Assembly (NCBI GenBank): GCA_025350645.1
Contig: JANXXM010000015.1
Location: 1-38,606 of the forward strand
DNA from: Ferruginibacter sp.
Lineage (GTDB): Bacteria; Bacteroidota; Bacteroidia; Chitinophagales; Chitinophagaceae
Direction of reading: 5' to 3'
DNA: 38,606 nucleotides
Each line of letters begins with the position of its first letter. The stretch's first letter is position 1. The notes beneath the pieces are model-generated. The model did not search any database. It saw only the letters and a list, made by a program, of their open reading frames with translations, and had not been told where the DNA came from. This document shows, one piece after another, positions 7,924-15,956 of this stretch. The translations under genes were made by a program, and so were the position numbers.

Positions 7924-8271
7924 TTATTCCCCGAATATTTGTTGTTCTGTACGCTCCTGTACGGGTATTTTTCTTATAAAATCATCATGCCCTTCTCCTT
8001 CATTATTACTGTATACTCCATACGCATCAAGTGTATAACCTACCGTGCCATCATTGGCTTCTATTAATGATAAAATAGAATTATCCGATGGGTCAGAGTC
8101 GCCTTCGAAACGATATGTTTTTATAATAACCAATTCTGCCGGCTGGTAAAACTTGCCGCCCGAAGTAAATGCTTTTTTCTTTGCATCCCACCCAAACTCT
8201 GTATCCTGCTTTCTTATACGCAGTTTTTCCAAAACGGTACTCAAGGTTGTCATATCGTTGTGTGTGGCCAT
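7924..8271 (-). CDS. Small conserved protein (family often labelled phosphoribosylpyrophosphate synthetase)
   Basis: A 115-residue soluble protein. The block KTYRFEGDSDPSDNSILSLI followed by 'EANDGTVGYTLDAYGVYS' is characteristic of a small Bacteroidota family of about 100 residues. From memory, databases often call it 'phosphoribosylpyrophosphate synthetase', but it is far too short and lacks the PRPP-binding and ATP-binding motifs of that enzyme, so the name should not be trusted. It has no signal peptide or membrane segment. It is convergent with the retropepsin-like gene and divergent from the next gene. Function unknown. Confidence 0.7.
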   Translation of the reverse strand: MATHNDMTTLSTVLEKLRIRKQDTEFGWDAKKKAFTSGGKFYQPAELVIIKTYRFEGDSDPSDNSILSLIEANDGTVGYTLDAYGVYSNNEGEGHDDFIRKIPVQERTEQQIFGE

Positions 8272-8385
8272 AATTTAATTTTAATATATTAAAAGATATG
8301 TTGCATAAGCCAATTTTTATACCAATTAATATGGCATGATTTTATGAATTTATTAAAAAATATTTCTCATTAAAATTTAAAACTG

Positions 8386-8982
8386 ATGGCAATTAATCTT
8401 TTAGAAAAAGTAAGTGAAAAACTTGGCTTATCGCCACTTATAAAAGTAGACCCTGTAACGCAGCAAGTAGAACTAAAAACAGACAAAGAAAGGGAGAGTA
8501 AACTTATGCAGGCGCTTGTGCCTACGGCGCTTGCAGGCATATATGATAGTGTACGGTCTGAAGAAGGTTTAAATTTTTTAATAGATGGGCAATCTCACCC
8601 GGACTGGATAGCGCTGATGTTTGGAAAAAACGGAGGAGAAATGAAAGAGAGGCTTGCTGCATACTCGGGTACTACAGAAGATTTTGTACAAACCCATTTT
8701 AATATGGTGGCGGCAGAAGCTGCTAAAGTACTGCGGGAAAATGCAAGTGGTGCCGATACAAAAAAATCTATACGGGATATTGCAGGCTCGCAGCGGGATA
8801 ACATTTTACCTTATTTACCAGCACAACTAAGAGCAGGATTATTATTGGATGATAATACCCTGGATGACAGAACTAATAAAATGGAAGGCCCTGTTTCTAC
8901 CATTATGCACAAAATTGAAACTGCTTTTACCGGGCAGGAGTCTCAGGAGGCTGCGGATAAAAAAAGAGATAAAAACATGTAG
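8386..8982 (+). CDS. Unrecognised soluble protein
   Basis: A 198-residue protein of no family I can name firmly. It is mostly helical and charged. One segment reads AALVPTALAG-like (QALVPTALAGIYDSVRSEEG); a Gly-Asn-poor middle part follows, then ILPYLPAQLRAGLLLDDNTL, then an acidic/basic tail rich in Lys, Asp and Gln. There is no signal peptide, so it is probably cytoplasmic. The start ATG follows an A/T-rich leader as in the neighbouring genes. It stands alone between divergent and convergent minus-strand genes. A distant relation to the DUF937/YidB type of protein crossed my mind but cannot be supported. Confidence 0.7.
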   Translation: MAINLLEKVSEKLGLSPLIKVDPVTQQVELKTDKERESKLMQALVPTALAGIYDSVRSEEGLNFLIDGQSHPDWIALMFGKNGGEMKERLAAYSGTTEDFVQTHFNMVAAEAAKVLRENASGADTKKSIRDIAGSQRDNILPYLPAQLRAGLLLDDNTLDDRTNKMEGPVSTIMHKIETAFTGQESQEAADKKRDKNM

Positions 8983-9116
8983 CAGATTTTTTAAAAATTC
9001 GAATAAATAAATCACTATTTTATTTAGATTCCTGTATACCAAATTTTACCCTTATCGCAATCTCATAGTGGCTAAACCCCTTTATACCGGTTAAAAAATA
9101 ACAACTTTATCTACCA

Positions 9117-9142
9117 CCGACGGGGCTTAAAGCCTCCGTCGG
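9117..9142. terminator. Strong hairpin downstream of the sigma-54 activator gene
   Basis: CCGACGG pairs with CCGTCGG, and inside it GGCT pairs with AGCC, with one bulged T. The hairpin lies between convergent genes, 31 bases past the minus-strand stop at 9173. No long T run follows on either strand, so it may be a bidirectional barrier or mRNA 3' stabiliser rather than a classical terminator. Confidence 0.45.
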
Positions 9143-9172
9143 CATTGGTTTGCTCAACTTCACCGTACAGTT

Positions 9173-10672
9173 TTAATGGTTAGATTCCTCAAAGCCCTTA
9201 ATCTTATTATAAAGCGTTTTACGATCTATTTTTAAAATTTCTGCTGCTTTTGTTTTATTAAAATTTACTTGTTTCAGTACCTGCATTATGGCTTCATATT
9301 CTGCCCTGGATGCTGCATCTTTAAGGTCGTATTCTTTTAAGGGTGTTGGCGGTGCAAAGGCTGGTATATATTGCCTTTCATACTGCTCTTCTTCTGTATT
9401 TTTATGAGAGAATGCTGGTGGTGTAGCACCAAGAGATGCTGATGAATTTGTTATTTCCCAAGGCAGTGTTTTAGCATTTACTCTTCCGGTTTGTGTAAGT
9501 AATACCGAGCGCCGGACTACATTTCTAAACTCCCTGAGGTTTCCTGGCCAGGAGTAATTTATAAACATTTGCATTACGTCATCTTCAAAGCCTTCAATAT
9601 CCCGGCTCAATTCATGTTTTGCTTTTTGCAGAAAAAAATCTGCAAAGAGCGGTATATCTTTTTTACGATCCCGCAGCGGCGGCAGGTTTATAGAAAATTC
9701 ATTAAAACGGTGGTAGAGATCTTCCCTAAATTTTCCTTTGCGGTAAGCATCCTGCAGGTTTTCGTTAGATGCTACAATAATTCTTACATCTACCGGCATT
9801 TCTTTATTGCCACCTACCCTTTTAAATTTTCGCTCCTGTATTACCCGCAGCAGCGATGCTTGTATTTCGTACGTAAGATTAGCTACCTCATCTAAAAATA
9901 AAGTACCACCATTTGCCAGTTCAAAATGGCCCTCCTTATCTGCCAAAGCGCCTGTAAATGCGCCTTTCATGTGGCCAAATAATTCGCTGCCCGATAATTC
10001 TTTGGAGAGCGTACCACAATCCATTGCGATAAAAGGCTTGCCTGCACGGTTACTCATGCCATGTATTGTTTTTGCAATTACTTCTTTACCGGTACCACTT
10101 TCCCCATACAAAATAATGCTGTAGTTAGTGGGTGCTACAATCTCTATCTGCTTATATAAATCTTTTGTAGTACCCGCTTCTCCTACTAAAAATTCTTCGG
10201 TGCCAGTATAGCTTTTTGCCACAGCTGTTTTACCTTTCATTTTATTATCGGCAGCTGTAGTATCAATTTGATTATAATTTACAGGCAAGTGTGCCTCTGC
10301 CGGCTGGTTCAGTGCATTATTAAGTACCGTTAAAACTTCATCCGGTATTAACGGTTTTGTTATATAATCGAAGGCACCCATTTTTATAACATCTACCGCT
10401 ATTTTAATATCGGAATAGCCGGTTATAATAAGAAAAATAACAGTGGGCGTAATAGATTTTATTTCCTGAAGTATATCCCTGCCATCTTTATCGCCAAGGC
10501 GAAAATCGCAAATAACAATATCGTAATTATCTTCTTTAAACTTGGCTATGCCTTTAGCCCCGGTATGTGCTGTATTTACATCATAGCCATTGCGGGAAAG
10601 AAATTTACTTAGCAGTAAACACATATCCAGGTCATCGTCTATAATAAGTATTTTCTTTTTTAATTGAGACAT
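9173..10672 (-). CDS. NtrC-family sigma-54-dependent response regulator
   Basis: A 499-residue activator with three parts. The receiver domain (about 1-120) has the acidic pocket IIDDD at 11-14 and the phospho-acceptor Asp56 in IVICDFRLGD. The AAA+ domain (about 160-400) has Walker A GESGTGKE, the GAFTGA loop that contacts sigma-54, Walker B TLFLDEV and the arginine region GNLREFRN. The C-terminal Fis-type helix-turn-helix (about 450-495) reads FNKTKAAEILKIDRKTLYNK. When phosphorylated it would remodel sigma-54 polymerase at -24/-12 promoters. No histidine kinase lies nearby, so its partner is elsewhere. The YihY gene sits 119 bases upstream on the same strand and may be cotranscribed. Confidence 0.95.
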   Translation of the reverse strand: MSQLKKKILIIDDDLDMCLLLSKFLSRNGYDVNTAHTGAKGIAKFKEDNYDIVICDFRLGDKDGRDILQEIKSITPTVIFLIITGYSDIKIAVDVIKMGAFDYITKPLIPDEVLTVLNNALNQPAEAHLPVNYNQIDTTAADNKMKGKTAVAKSYTGTEEFLVGEAGTTKDLYKQIEIVAPTNYSIILYGESGTGKEVIAKTIHGMSNRAGKPFIAMDCGTLSKELSGSELFGHMKGAFTGALADKEGHFELANGGTLFLDEVANLTYEIQASLLRVIQERKFKRVGGNKEMPVDVRIIVASNENLQDAYRKGKFREDLYHRFNEFSINLPPLRDRKKDIPLFADFFLQKAKHELSRDIEGFEDDVMQMFINYSWPGNLREFRNVVRRSVLLTQTGRVNAKTLPWEITNSSASLGATPPAFSHKNTEEEQYERQYIPAFAPPTPLKEYDLKDAASRAEYEAIMQVLKQVNFNKTKAAEILKIDRKTLYNKIKGFEESNH

Positions 10673-10791
10673 AAATTGTTTTTAAGCGTTAAAATCATTT
10701 TTAAATATTCTATTGGCTTTGTTACACTATTTCGTTTTGTTATAAACTATCTTTTTATTTTTACTATTGCAGTAAGTATAAATAATTATAA

Positions 10792-11736
10792 TTATTTTAT
10801 GAGCGTTGTTTCTTCATCTTTTAACTGTATTTTTTCCACGGGTATTTCTTCTATTTTTATCCATACAGAAAAATCGTTAGGATATATTTTTCCACCAAAG
10901 TTGGTTGCATACACTTTTGTAAATACTGCACCAAGGTACAATATTGCAGAGCTGTAATATACCCATATCATTAAAATCATTATAGAGCCAGCGGCACCAT
11001 AAATATTACCTACATTACTTTTGCCCAAATAATATCCTATAGCATATTTACCTAGTAAAAAAAGGCAGGCAGTAATAAGTGCTCCTGTAAACACATCTTT
11101 CCATTTTATTCTTGCATCTGGTAAAATTTTAAAAATTGTTGCAAACAAAATAGTTGTGATAGTAAGCGAAATTACCACATCTATTAAAACCAGCAGTGTG
11201 CCACCCAATGCCGGAATAAGTGCAATAATTTTTGTGCTTATGGCCGCAGCAACGGCATTAAGTACAAGAGATACCACAAGCACAAAACCCAGGCTTAGTA
11301 TGAGGGAAAACGAAATAAGCCTGTCCACGAGCACTTTCCACCAAGCCTTTTTAGATTTAATTTTTAATCCCCATATTTTATTAAGCGAATCTTGTATTTC
11401 CCCAAAAATGCCCGTTGCCCCCAATATCAATACGATTATGCCCGTAATAGTTGCAAAAATATTATTGCCACTAAGTTTTATATTTTTAATAGAGTTTTGA
11501 ATTTGCAAAGCCGCTTCACTGCCTACCATACTATTTATTTCAGGATACAGTTCACCCTTTATTGCTTCTTTGCCAAAGAAAAAACCAGTAACCGTAAGCA
11601 ATATTACCAATAGTGGTGCTATAGATAAAACAGTGTAATATGCAAGAGAAGCGCTATATTTAAGAACATTTGCTCCAGCAAATTCTATCAGCACCTGTTT
11701 ATTAAATCTAAAAAAATTAATTATTTTTTTTTTCAT
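10792..11736 (-). CDS. YihY/BrkB family inner-membrane protein
   Basis: A 314-residue polytopic membrane protein with about six membrane helices. It has the family N-terminal block NVLKYSASLAYYTVLSIAPL and the later ILMIWVYYSSAILYLGAVFT segment. Family members (UPF0761, historically mislabelled ribonuclease BN) are widespread, and their transport role is still unclear. The C-terminal tail is charged and cytoplasmic. It precedes the sigma-54 activator on the same strand. The upstream gap of about 300 bases is shared with the divergent receiver gene. Confidence 0.88.
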   Translation of the reverse strand: MKKKIINFFRFNKQVLIEFAGANVLKYSASLAYYTVLSIAPLLVILLTVTGFFFGKEAIKGELYPEINSMVGSEAALQIQNSIKNIKLSGNNIFATITGIIVLILGATGIFGEIQDSLNKIWGLKIKSKKAWWKVLVDRLISFSLILSLGFVLVVSLVLNAVAAAISTKIIALIPALGGTLLVLIDVVISLTITTILFATIFKILPDARIKWKDVFTGALITACLFLLGKYAIGYYLGKSNVGNIYGAAGSIMILMIWVYYSSAILYLGAVFTKVYATNFGGKIYPNDFSVWIKIEEIPVEKIQLKDEETTLIK

Positions 11737-12042
11737 GTAATGTTTGTTTCTCTCTCTATTCTATAATTGTACCATGTAATAATTTCCTCAATAATTCTGA
11801 AAAAAATTCCTCATTAACAAACCATTAAAAAAAATCTAAGGCCAGTAATATAAAGTTTGTAACATTTTAAGAAAAATTTTCAAATTATAATATCTCGTTT
11901 TCTCGCACAATTTTAGCTTGTAATTTTACGTAAGAGTCTATATTTTAACACAGATTTCGGTTTAGATACAAATAATCAATTCATTATAAAATTCATTGGC
12001 TGCAAAATTGAATTTTTATTTGTACCCGAAATCCGAAATAAA
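11737..12042. promoter_or_regulatory. Divergent regulatory gap
   Basis: This 306-base A/T-rich gap must carry the promoters of yihY (minus) and of the receiver gene (plus). No full TAnnTTTG box stands out. Its right third holds the long inverted repeat listed separately. Confidence 0.5.
11953..12033 (+). repeat. Long inverted repeat in front of the receiver gene
   Basis: The left arm (11953-11975) contains GATTTCGG and TACAAATAA separated by 6 bases. The right arm (12016-12033) is the reverse complement of GATTTCGG-G-TACAAATAA. The 17 matching bases pair perfectly, with a 5-base bulge in the left arm and a 40-base loop, 9 bases before the ATG at 12043. A tandem CCGAAAT repeat lies at 12026-12039. 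In RNA this could act on translation or stability; in DNA it could be a paired operator. Confidence 0.55.
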
Positions 12043-12426
12043 ATGAATTACGATAAAATTTTAAATGAAACAATATTGAAAGCGCTTATTATAGATGATG
12101 AAACAGATATTTGTTATCTATTAAGCCGGTTGCTGAAAAATAAAAATTTGGATACAGCTTTTGTAAATTGTTTGTCTGATGCTACTGCTGCACTTAAAAC
12201 AGACAATCCCGGAATAATTTTTCTGGATAATCATCTTCCTGACGGTTTAGGTATGAATTACCTGGATTTTATAAAGAAAAACTATCCTGCCAGTAAAATA
12301 GTAATGATTACTGCCCATGACTCTGCGGATGACAGAGCAATGGCAATGCTCAATGGCGCTGATCTTTTTATTGGAAAACCTTTTACAAGTGATGTAATTT
12401 ATAAAGCTGTAGAATCTCTGGTATAA
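12043..12426 (+). CDS. Single-domain response regulator
   Basis: A 127-residue protein consisting only of a receiver domain: the acidic pair in ALIIDDE (Asp18/Asp19), the phospho-acceptor Asp62 in IIFLDNHLPDG, the Thr of VMITAHD and the Lys of IGKPF. No output domain is attached, so it probably acts by protein contact, in a phosphorelay or on a sigma/anti-sigma partner. The 70-base gap to the DUF2383-like gene and the direct run into the sigma-region-2 gene suggest one transcript. A long inverted repeat precedes the start codon. Confidence 0.9.
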   Translation: MNYDKILNETILKALIIDDETDICYLLSRLLKNKNLDTAFVNCLSDATAALKTDNPGIIFLDNHLPDGLGMNYLDFIKKNYPASKIVMITAHDSADDRAMAMLNGADLFIGKPFTSDVIYKAVESLV

Positions 12427-12496
12427 TTTTCCCCGGATTGTGGCAATTGTTCCCGCTTTTGATTTTATATGCTATCATCTGATAAAAATAAAGATT

Positions 12497-12943
12497 ATGG
12501 ATATCCTTAATAAAAATCTACTGGATAAATTTTATAACCTTGTTTTATTTTTGAAAAAATCTAAAGCAGATTTTGAACAGGTAGCTGATGAAATAGATGA
12601 ATCACCATTGAGAACTGCACTAAATAGTTTATCTGCAGATAGTAATTTTTTTGCAGGGGAAATAAAACAGCAATTAAAAACACTTGGCCTTCTATTTGAA
12701 ATTGATAAAGTGAGTATTTTAAAAGAAGAGGATGAACTAATAGAAGAGGAAGGAAATGGAAAGGAGATACTAAACATTTGCACCAACCATGAGCATAGTA
12801 TTTTAAAAGCTTACAATGATCTTATTTTAGAATATATACCTTATCAAAGTCTTAAAGAAATTATGGTATACCAGATGAGTGCATTAAAATATGCATTTTT
12901 AAAAGTGCGTGCGCTTAATATAGCCAGGTTTACGAGCTATTAA
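12497..12943 (+). CDS. DUF2383/PA2169-like four-helix protein
   Basis: A 148-residue, all-helical cytosolic protein. The start is taken at ATG 12497 (MDILNKNLLDKF); the frame extends 19 codons further up through poor sequence. The four-helix layout fits ferritin-like DUF2383 (PA2169-type) proteins: an N-terminal helix with 'LNKNLLDKFYNLV', 'LNSLSADSNFFAGEIKQQL', 'CTNHEHSILKAYNDLI' and a last helix with 'LKEIMVYQMSALKYAFLKV'. Proteins of this kind are linked to envelope and general stress in other bacteria, but their reaction is not known to me. The next gene starts 7 bases downstream. Confidence 0.6.
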   Translation: MDILNKNLLDKFYNLVLFLKKSKADFEQVADEIDESPLRTALNSLSADSNFFAGEIKQQLKTLGLLFEIDKVSILKEEDELIEEEGNGKEILNICTNHEHSILKAYNDLILEYIPYQSLKEIMVYQMSALKYAFLKVRALNIARFTSY

Positions 12944-12950
12944 TCTTATT

Positions 12951-13262
12951 ATGAAAAATATTTACAAAGCATCTTATTTTGAAAGTATTTATGACAAATA
13001 TGCAGCGGTAATGTATGGTTGTATATTAAACATTGTAAAAGAAAAAAATCAAGCTGAAGCAATATTAAGAAGCATTTTTTTAGACTTACCATCAGAGCAT
13101 AATTTTACTAAAGAAACAGACCTTGGAGCTTCATGGTTTATAAAACTGGCTATGAAAAAATCTTTTATCTTTTTAAAAGAATATAACAGCAATGATATTT
13201 ATAAAAGTAGGGTTAATGAAATATTCAGTCTTACCAAACTTTCTTTAAAACAATATAGTTGA
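12951..13262 (+). CDS. Solitary sigma-70 region 2-like protein
   Basis: A 103-residue protein whose first 75 residues follow ECF sigma region 2: FESIYDKYAAVMYGCILNIV, then the acidic 'AEAILRSIFLDL' helix, then 'SWFIKLAMKKSFIFLKE'. There is no linker and no region 4, and the stop comes after 27 further residues, so it cannot recognise a -35 element as a normal ECF factor does. It may be a sigma remnant, or a small protein that uses region 2 to bind polymerase or an anti-sigma factor. It lies 7 bases behind the DUF2383-like gene and two genes behind the receiver. The sequence reads cleanly, without stops, which argues against simple decay. Confidence 0.65.
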   Translation: MKNIYKASYFESIYDKYAAVMYGCILNIVKEKNQAEAILRSIFLDLPSEHNFTKETDLGASWFIKLAMKKSFIFLKEYNSNDIYKSRVNEIFSLTKLSLKQYS

Positions 13263-13344
13263 TAAATAGGCAGATGTTGAGCATTTGCCATGTTAGTAAA
13301 ATTGTCGTTTTACAAATAATAGAACTCAGGTTTTTTATTTTATA

Positions 13345-13377
13345 CAAAAGAGCTCAGAAAAATTCTGACCTCTTTTG
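13345..13377. terminator. Bidirectional terminator
   Basis: Two 15-base arms (CAAAAGAGCTCAGAA and its near-perfect complement, one mismatch) flank a 3-base centre. It lies between the convergent sigma-region-2 gene and the small lipoprotein gene. Both outer sides carry T-rich sequence in their own reading direction. Confidence 0.7.
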
Positions 13378-13394
13378 TTGTGAGATTAAATGTA

Positions 13395-13562
13395 TTATTT
13401 TCTTGACCGGCCAATAAAATAAAGAATAATAAAAACAACAATGGCTATGCCTATTACTCCAGTCCATAATCCGGCTTTAAATATGCTGCCAATGGCTTGG
13501 CAACTGCTAAAAGAAACGATAAGCATTATGCATACCATAAGTAAGGATACTATTTTTTTCAT
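13395..13562 (-). CDS. Small membrane lipoprotein, 55 residues
   Basis: The frame starts with ATG at 13562 and ends with TAA at 13395. It encodes a lipoprotein signal (MKKIVSLLMVCIMLIVS then FSSC, with the lipobox Cys at 21), a short spacer QAIGSIFKAG, a second membrane-like segment GVIGIAIVVFIILYFIG and a basic end RSRK. Tiny lipoprotein-plus-helix proteins of this type are common in Bacteroidota and may take part in envelope stress; no function is proven. A terminator lies just beyond its stop codon. It is just upstream of the FAD oxidoreductase stop, on the same strand. Confidence 0.75.
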   Translation of the reverse strand: MKKIVSLLMVCIMLIVSFSSCQAIGSIFKAGLWTGVIGIAIVVFIILYFIGRSRK

Positions 13563-13593
13563 AATGAAAATAGGTTGATTTGTGATGTAATAT

Positions 13594-14799
13594 TTATACT
13601 CTGTCTAAAGAAAATAATTCAATATCGTTATTTTTTTTGCCTGTAATAATATCTTTCAATATTTCTGCAGCAATAAGGCTAAAAGTGATACCATTGCCAC
13701 CAAAGCCAAGAGCAAAATAACTGTTAGGTAGTTTTTTATATTCTCCTATAAAGGGCAATCCATCTATAGTAGAACCAAAAGTACCACACCAGCTAAACTC
13801 TGGTTTAAATGGAATATGAGGATATAATTTTTTAAAATCTTTTACCAGATCATGTGCTTTTTCCGGTAATAAGCTGTCTCTTTTTGCAGCATCGCTAAAA
13901 GGTTCATCTCTCCCGCCAATGAGGAGGCGGTTATCCGGAGTAGTTCTCATATATAAATAAGGATCGGCGGTACTCCATAAAATTGTTTTATTTTTAAAAG
14001 GAACATCCTCATCATTTCCCTGCTCGCTGGTAACAACAAATGTACTGTTAAGATCTACTATTTTTTTATCAATGTATTTTACAGATTCATAACCTGTGGC
14101 ATACACTAGCTTTTTTGCTGCAATGGTATATCCATCATCAGTATTAAGGGTAACTCCCTCTTTTTTATGTGTTATTTTTTTTATGCTAGTTTTATCATAC
14201 ACTTTTGTACCTTTTTTTATAGAAAACTGATGCAGGGCGTGTGCAAAAGAATAAGCATTTGTTTGTGCAGCCTGCGCAGATAATATGGCATTTGGTGCAT
14301 TAAAACCAAATTTATTTAATACCCCATCTTCTTCTAATAGCGTTACATCAAAACCATGTTTTTTTCTTATTTGAAACTCTTCCTCTAAAAATTTTACATC
14401 TTTTTTTACAGCAGCATAATATAAACTTTCTCGTCTTTCAAATTCTTCAAATTTTATTTTTTGTGCTATTGTTTCCAGTGTATTAATAGATTGGTCGCAC
14501 AGGCGGTATGCCCTTACTGCATCGTATAAACCCACTTTATGCTGTAGCTCGCAAAGGGGTGTATCTATTTCGTATTGCAGCAAAGCCGTACTGGCACATG
14601 TACTTCCAAGGCCTATTGTACGAGCATCTACCACAATATTTTCTATACCGGCTTGTGTAAGATAGTAAGATACCAGTGCACCAGATATACCGCCGCCCAT
14701 GATTACAACTTCTGTTTTTACATCTTTTTGCAATTTGGTATAGTCAAATGGTAAACCATGCCTTACCAGCCAAAAGGGATATCCTGATGTGAGGTTCAT
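13594..14799 (-). CDS. FAD-dependent oxidoreductase of the DadA/glycine-oxidase type
   Basis: A 401-residue DAO-fold flavoenzyme. The dinucleotide-binding motif VVIMGGGISGALVSYYLTQA is at about residues 31-50, followed by the acidic end of the second strand (IVVDAR). The C-terminal FAD-contact block is LPFIGEYKKLPNSYFALGFG with GGNGITFS. Relatives oxidise amines or amino acids such as glycine, sarcosine or gamma-glutamylputrescine, using FAD and oxygen or a quinone. The substrate cannot be told here. The PNPOx-like gene ends 9 bases upstream of its start, so the two are an operon. Confidence 0.85.
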   Translation of the reverse strand: MNLTSGYPFWLVRHGLPFDYTKLQKDVKTEVVIMGGGISGALVSYYLTQAGIENIVVDARTIGLGSTCASTALLQYEIDTPLCELQHKVGLYDAVRAYRLCDQSINTLETIAQKIKFEEFERRESLYYAAVKKDVKFLEEEFQIRKKHGFDVTLLEEDGVLNKFGFNAPNAILSAQAAQTNAYSFAHALHQFSIKKGTKVYDKTSIKKITHKKEGVTLNTDDGYTIAAKKLVYATGYESVKYIDKKIVDLNSTFVVTSEQGNDEDVPFKNKTILWSTADPYLYMRTTPDNRLLIGGRDEPFSDAAKRDSLLPEKAHDLVKDFKKLYPHIPFKPEFSWCGTFGSTIDGLPFIGEYKKLPNSYFALGFGGNGITFSLIAAEILKDIITGKKNNDIELFSLDRV

Positions 14800-14808
14800 A
14801 ATAAAATT

Positions 14809-15294
14809 TTAAACTGTTAATGTACCATGCTCACCATCGGTATATTTACCTGTGATGGCTGCTTTAACCATTGCAAAAAGAACAGTAATTTTGTTGGAAC
14901 TTCCGTCCCAATATTCTGCTTCCTGAGGATCTGCTTTTATCAATAAAATTTTAGGATCATCTACACCATTCGGAAACCATGCCTTCATTGCAGGAGACCA
15001 TAATGCTTTAATTTTTTCTTTATCATCATTTAATGATGCAATAGCATTGAAGGATAAATAAGAATTCTTAGAAGGAGAAGCATAGGTTAGAAAAATTTCA
15101 TTTTTATGAGATATCTCTTCTACCTTACCAGAAAACTCATTTGTAAAAAACCAAATGCTTCCGTCGTCATCCACTTTTGCGTTACTCATAGGCCTCGCAG
15201 CTAACTTTCCTTCTGCAGTTTTGGTAACCATCATACAGGTATCAATTTCATTTACCAATTCTTTAAATTTTTCCAGTTGTTCTCCGTTTTCCAT
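14809..15294 (-). CDS. General stress protein 26-like flavin-binding protein (PNPOx fold)
   Basis: A 161-residue split-barrel protein of the pyridoxamine 5'-phosphate oxidase-like superfamily. It matches the general-stress-26 type, with 'TCMMVTKTAEGKLAARPMS', 'GSIWFFTNEFSGKVEEI' and the late 'AEYWDGSSNKITVLF' block. Such proteins bind FMN/FAD or F420 and are induced by stress; their substrates are mostly unknown. It is the first gene of a two-gene operon with the FAD oxidoreductase. Divergent from it lies the YtxH group, so the shared 317-base gap is probably a stress-controlled promoter region. Confidence 0.85.
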   Translation of the reverse strand: MENGEQLEKFKELVNEIDTCMMVTKTAEGKLAARPMSNAKVDDDGSIWFFTNEFSGKVEEISHKNEIFLTYASPSKNSYLSFNAIASLNDDKEKIKALWSPAMKAWFPNGVDDPKILLIKADPQEAEYWDGSSNKITVLFAMVKAAITGKYTDGEHGTLTV

Positions 15295-15611
15295 ATTTAC
15301 TTTCTTATTTATTAAAATTTTGACTAAATCTATTATATTTAAAATAATATTATCTGAAAGAGATTCTTAAATTTTACTATAACTATAAAGACATTTTTAT
15401 GCCAATCATCATTTCATTACATTATGGTACTAATTATTGTAGAAACAAGGTTTAAATGAAAAGTAACAATTTTTTTCGGGGAAAATACTACTCGAAATGA
15501 AGCGTTTATTACATTTTTAAAATAATTGCATAAGGTTGAAGTATTGGCAGTATTTTAGATATTAGTTAGTGGTTAAAAACACCTTTAAAAAACAATTTTA
15601 AATTTACAATT
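15295..15611. promoter_or_regulatory. Divergent regulatory gap of the stress genes
   Basis: The gap separates the PNPOx-like operon (minus) from the YtxH operon (plus). No exact TAnnTTTG box is seen for either direction; TAGATTTA on the minus strand near 15330 is a 7-of-8 match. The lack of a housekeeping box may mean another sigma factor is used. Confidence 0.4.
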
Positions 15612-15908
15612 ATGAGCAAGAAACTAGTAACAGGCGTAGTAATAGGAGCAGCAGTAGGTGCGGCATTAGGAATACTATTCGCACCAGACAGGGGCAAAGA
15701 AACAAGGAAAAAAATAGCCAAAAAAAGTGGTGATGTAAGCGATACCGTAAAAAATAAATTTAATGAGTTGGGAGAAGCACTACAGGAAAAATATCATAAC
15801 ATTCGCGGAGAAGCTACAGATCTTATTAACAAAGGAAAAAATACCGCACAGGATTTTAAAGAAAAAGCAGGGGAGTTTAAAGACGATACCAAAAAGAATT
15901 TTGCTTAA
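15612..15908 (+). CDS. YtxH domain protein
   Basis: A 98-residue protein with one N-terminal Gly/Ala-rich membrane segment (VTGVVIGAAVGAALGILFAP) followed by DRGKETRKKIAKKSGD and a long charged amphipathic helix rich in Lys, Asp and Glu. This is the classic YtxH layout. Family members are small envelope-associated stress proteins induced by phosphate starvation or general stress in Bacillus. First gene of a three-gene plus-strand group with the holin-like protein and the next membrane protein. Confidence 0.9.
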   Translation: MSKKLVTGVVIGAAVGAALGILFAPDRGKETRKKIAKKSGDVSDTVKNKFNELGEALQEKYHNIRGEATDLINKGKNTAQDFKEKAGEFKDDTKKNFA

Positions 15909-15956
15909 TTATTTATTTGATTATTTATTTTGCCGGCGATAAATAAAATGCTGCAC

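Noticed and set aside
7850-8038. Plus-strand frame of 62 codons
   Set aside because: It starts at the end of the previous gene, runs through a terminator-like stem and lies opposite the conserved 7924-8271 gene.
9117-9142. Hairpin as a REP-type repeat
   Set aside because: Only one copy was seen in the window; its place after a stop codon between convergent genes favours a 3'-end structure.
12450-12475. TGGCAATTGTTCCCGC as a sigma-54 promoter
   Set aside because: The spacing between GG and GC is 11 rather than 10 and the -12 TTGC core is missing.
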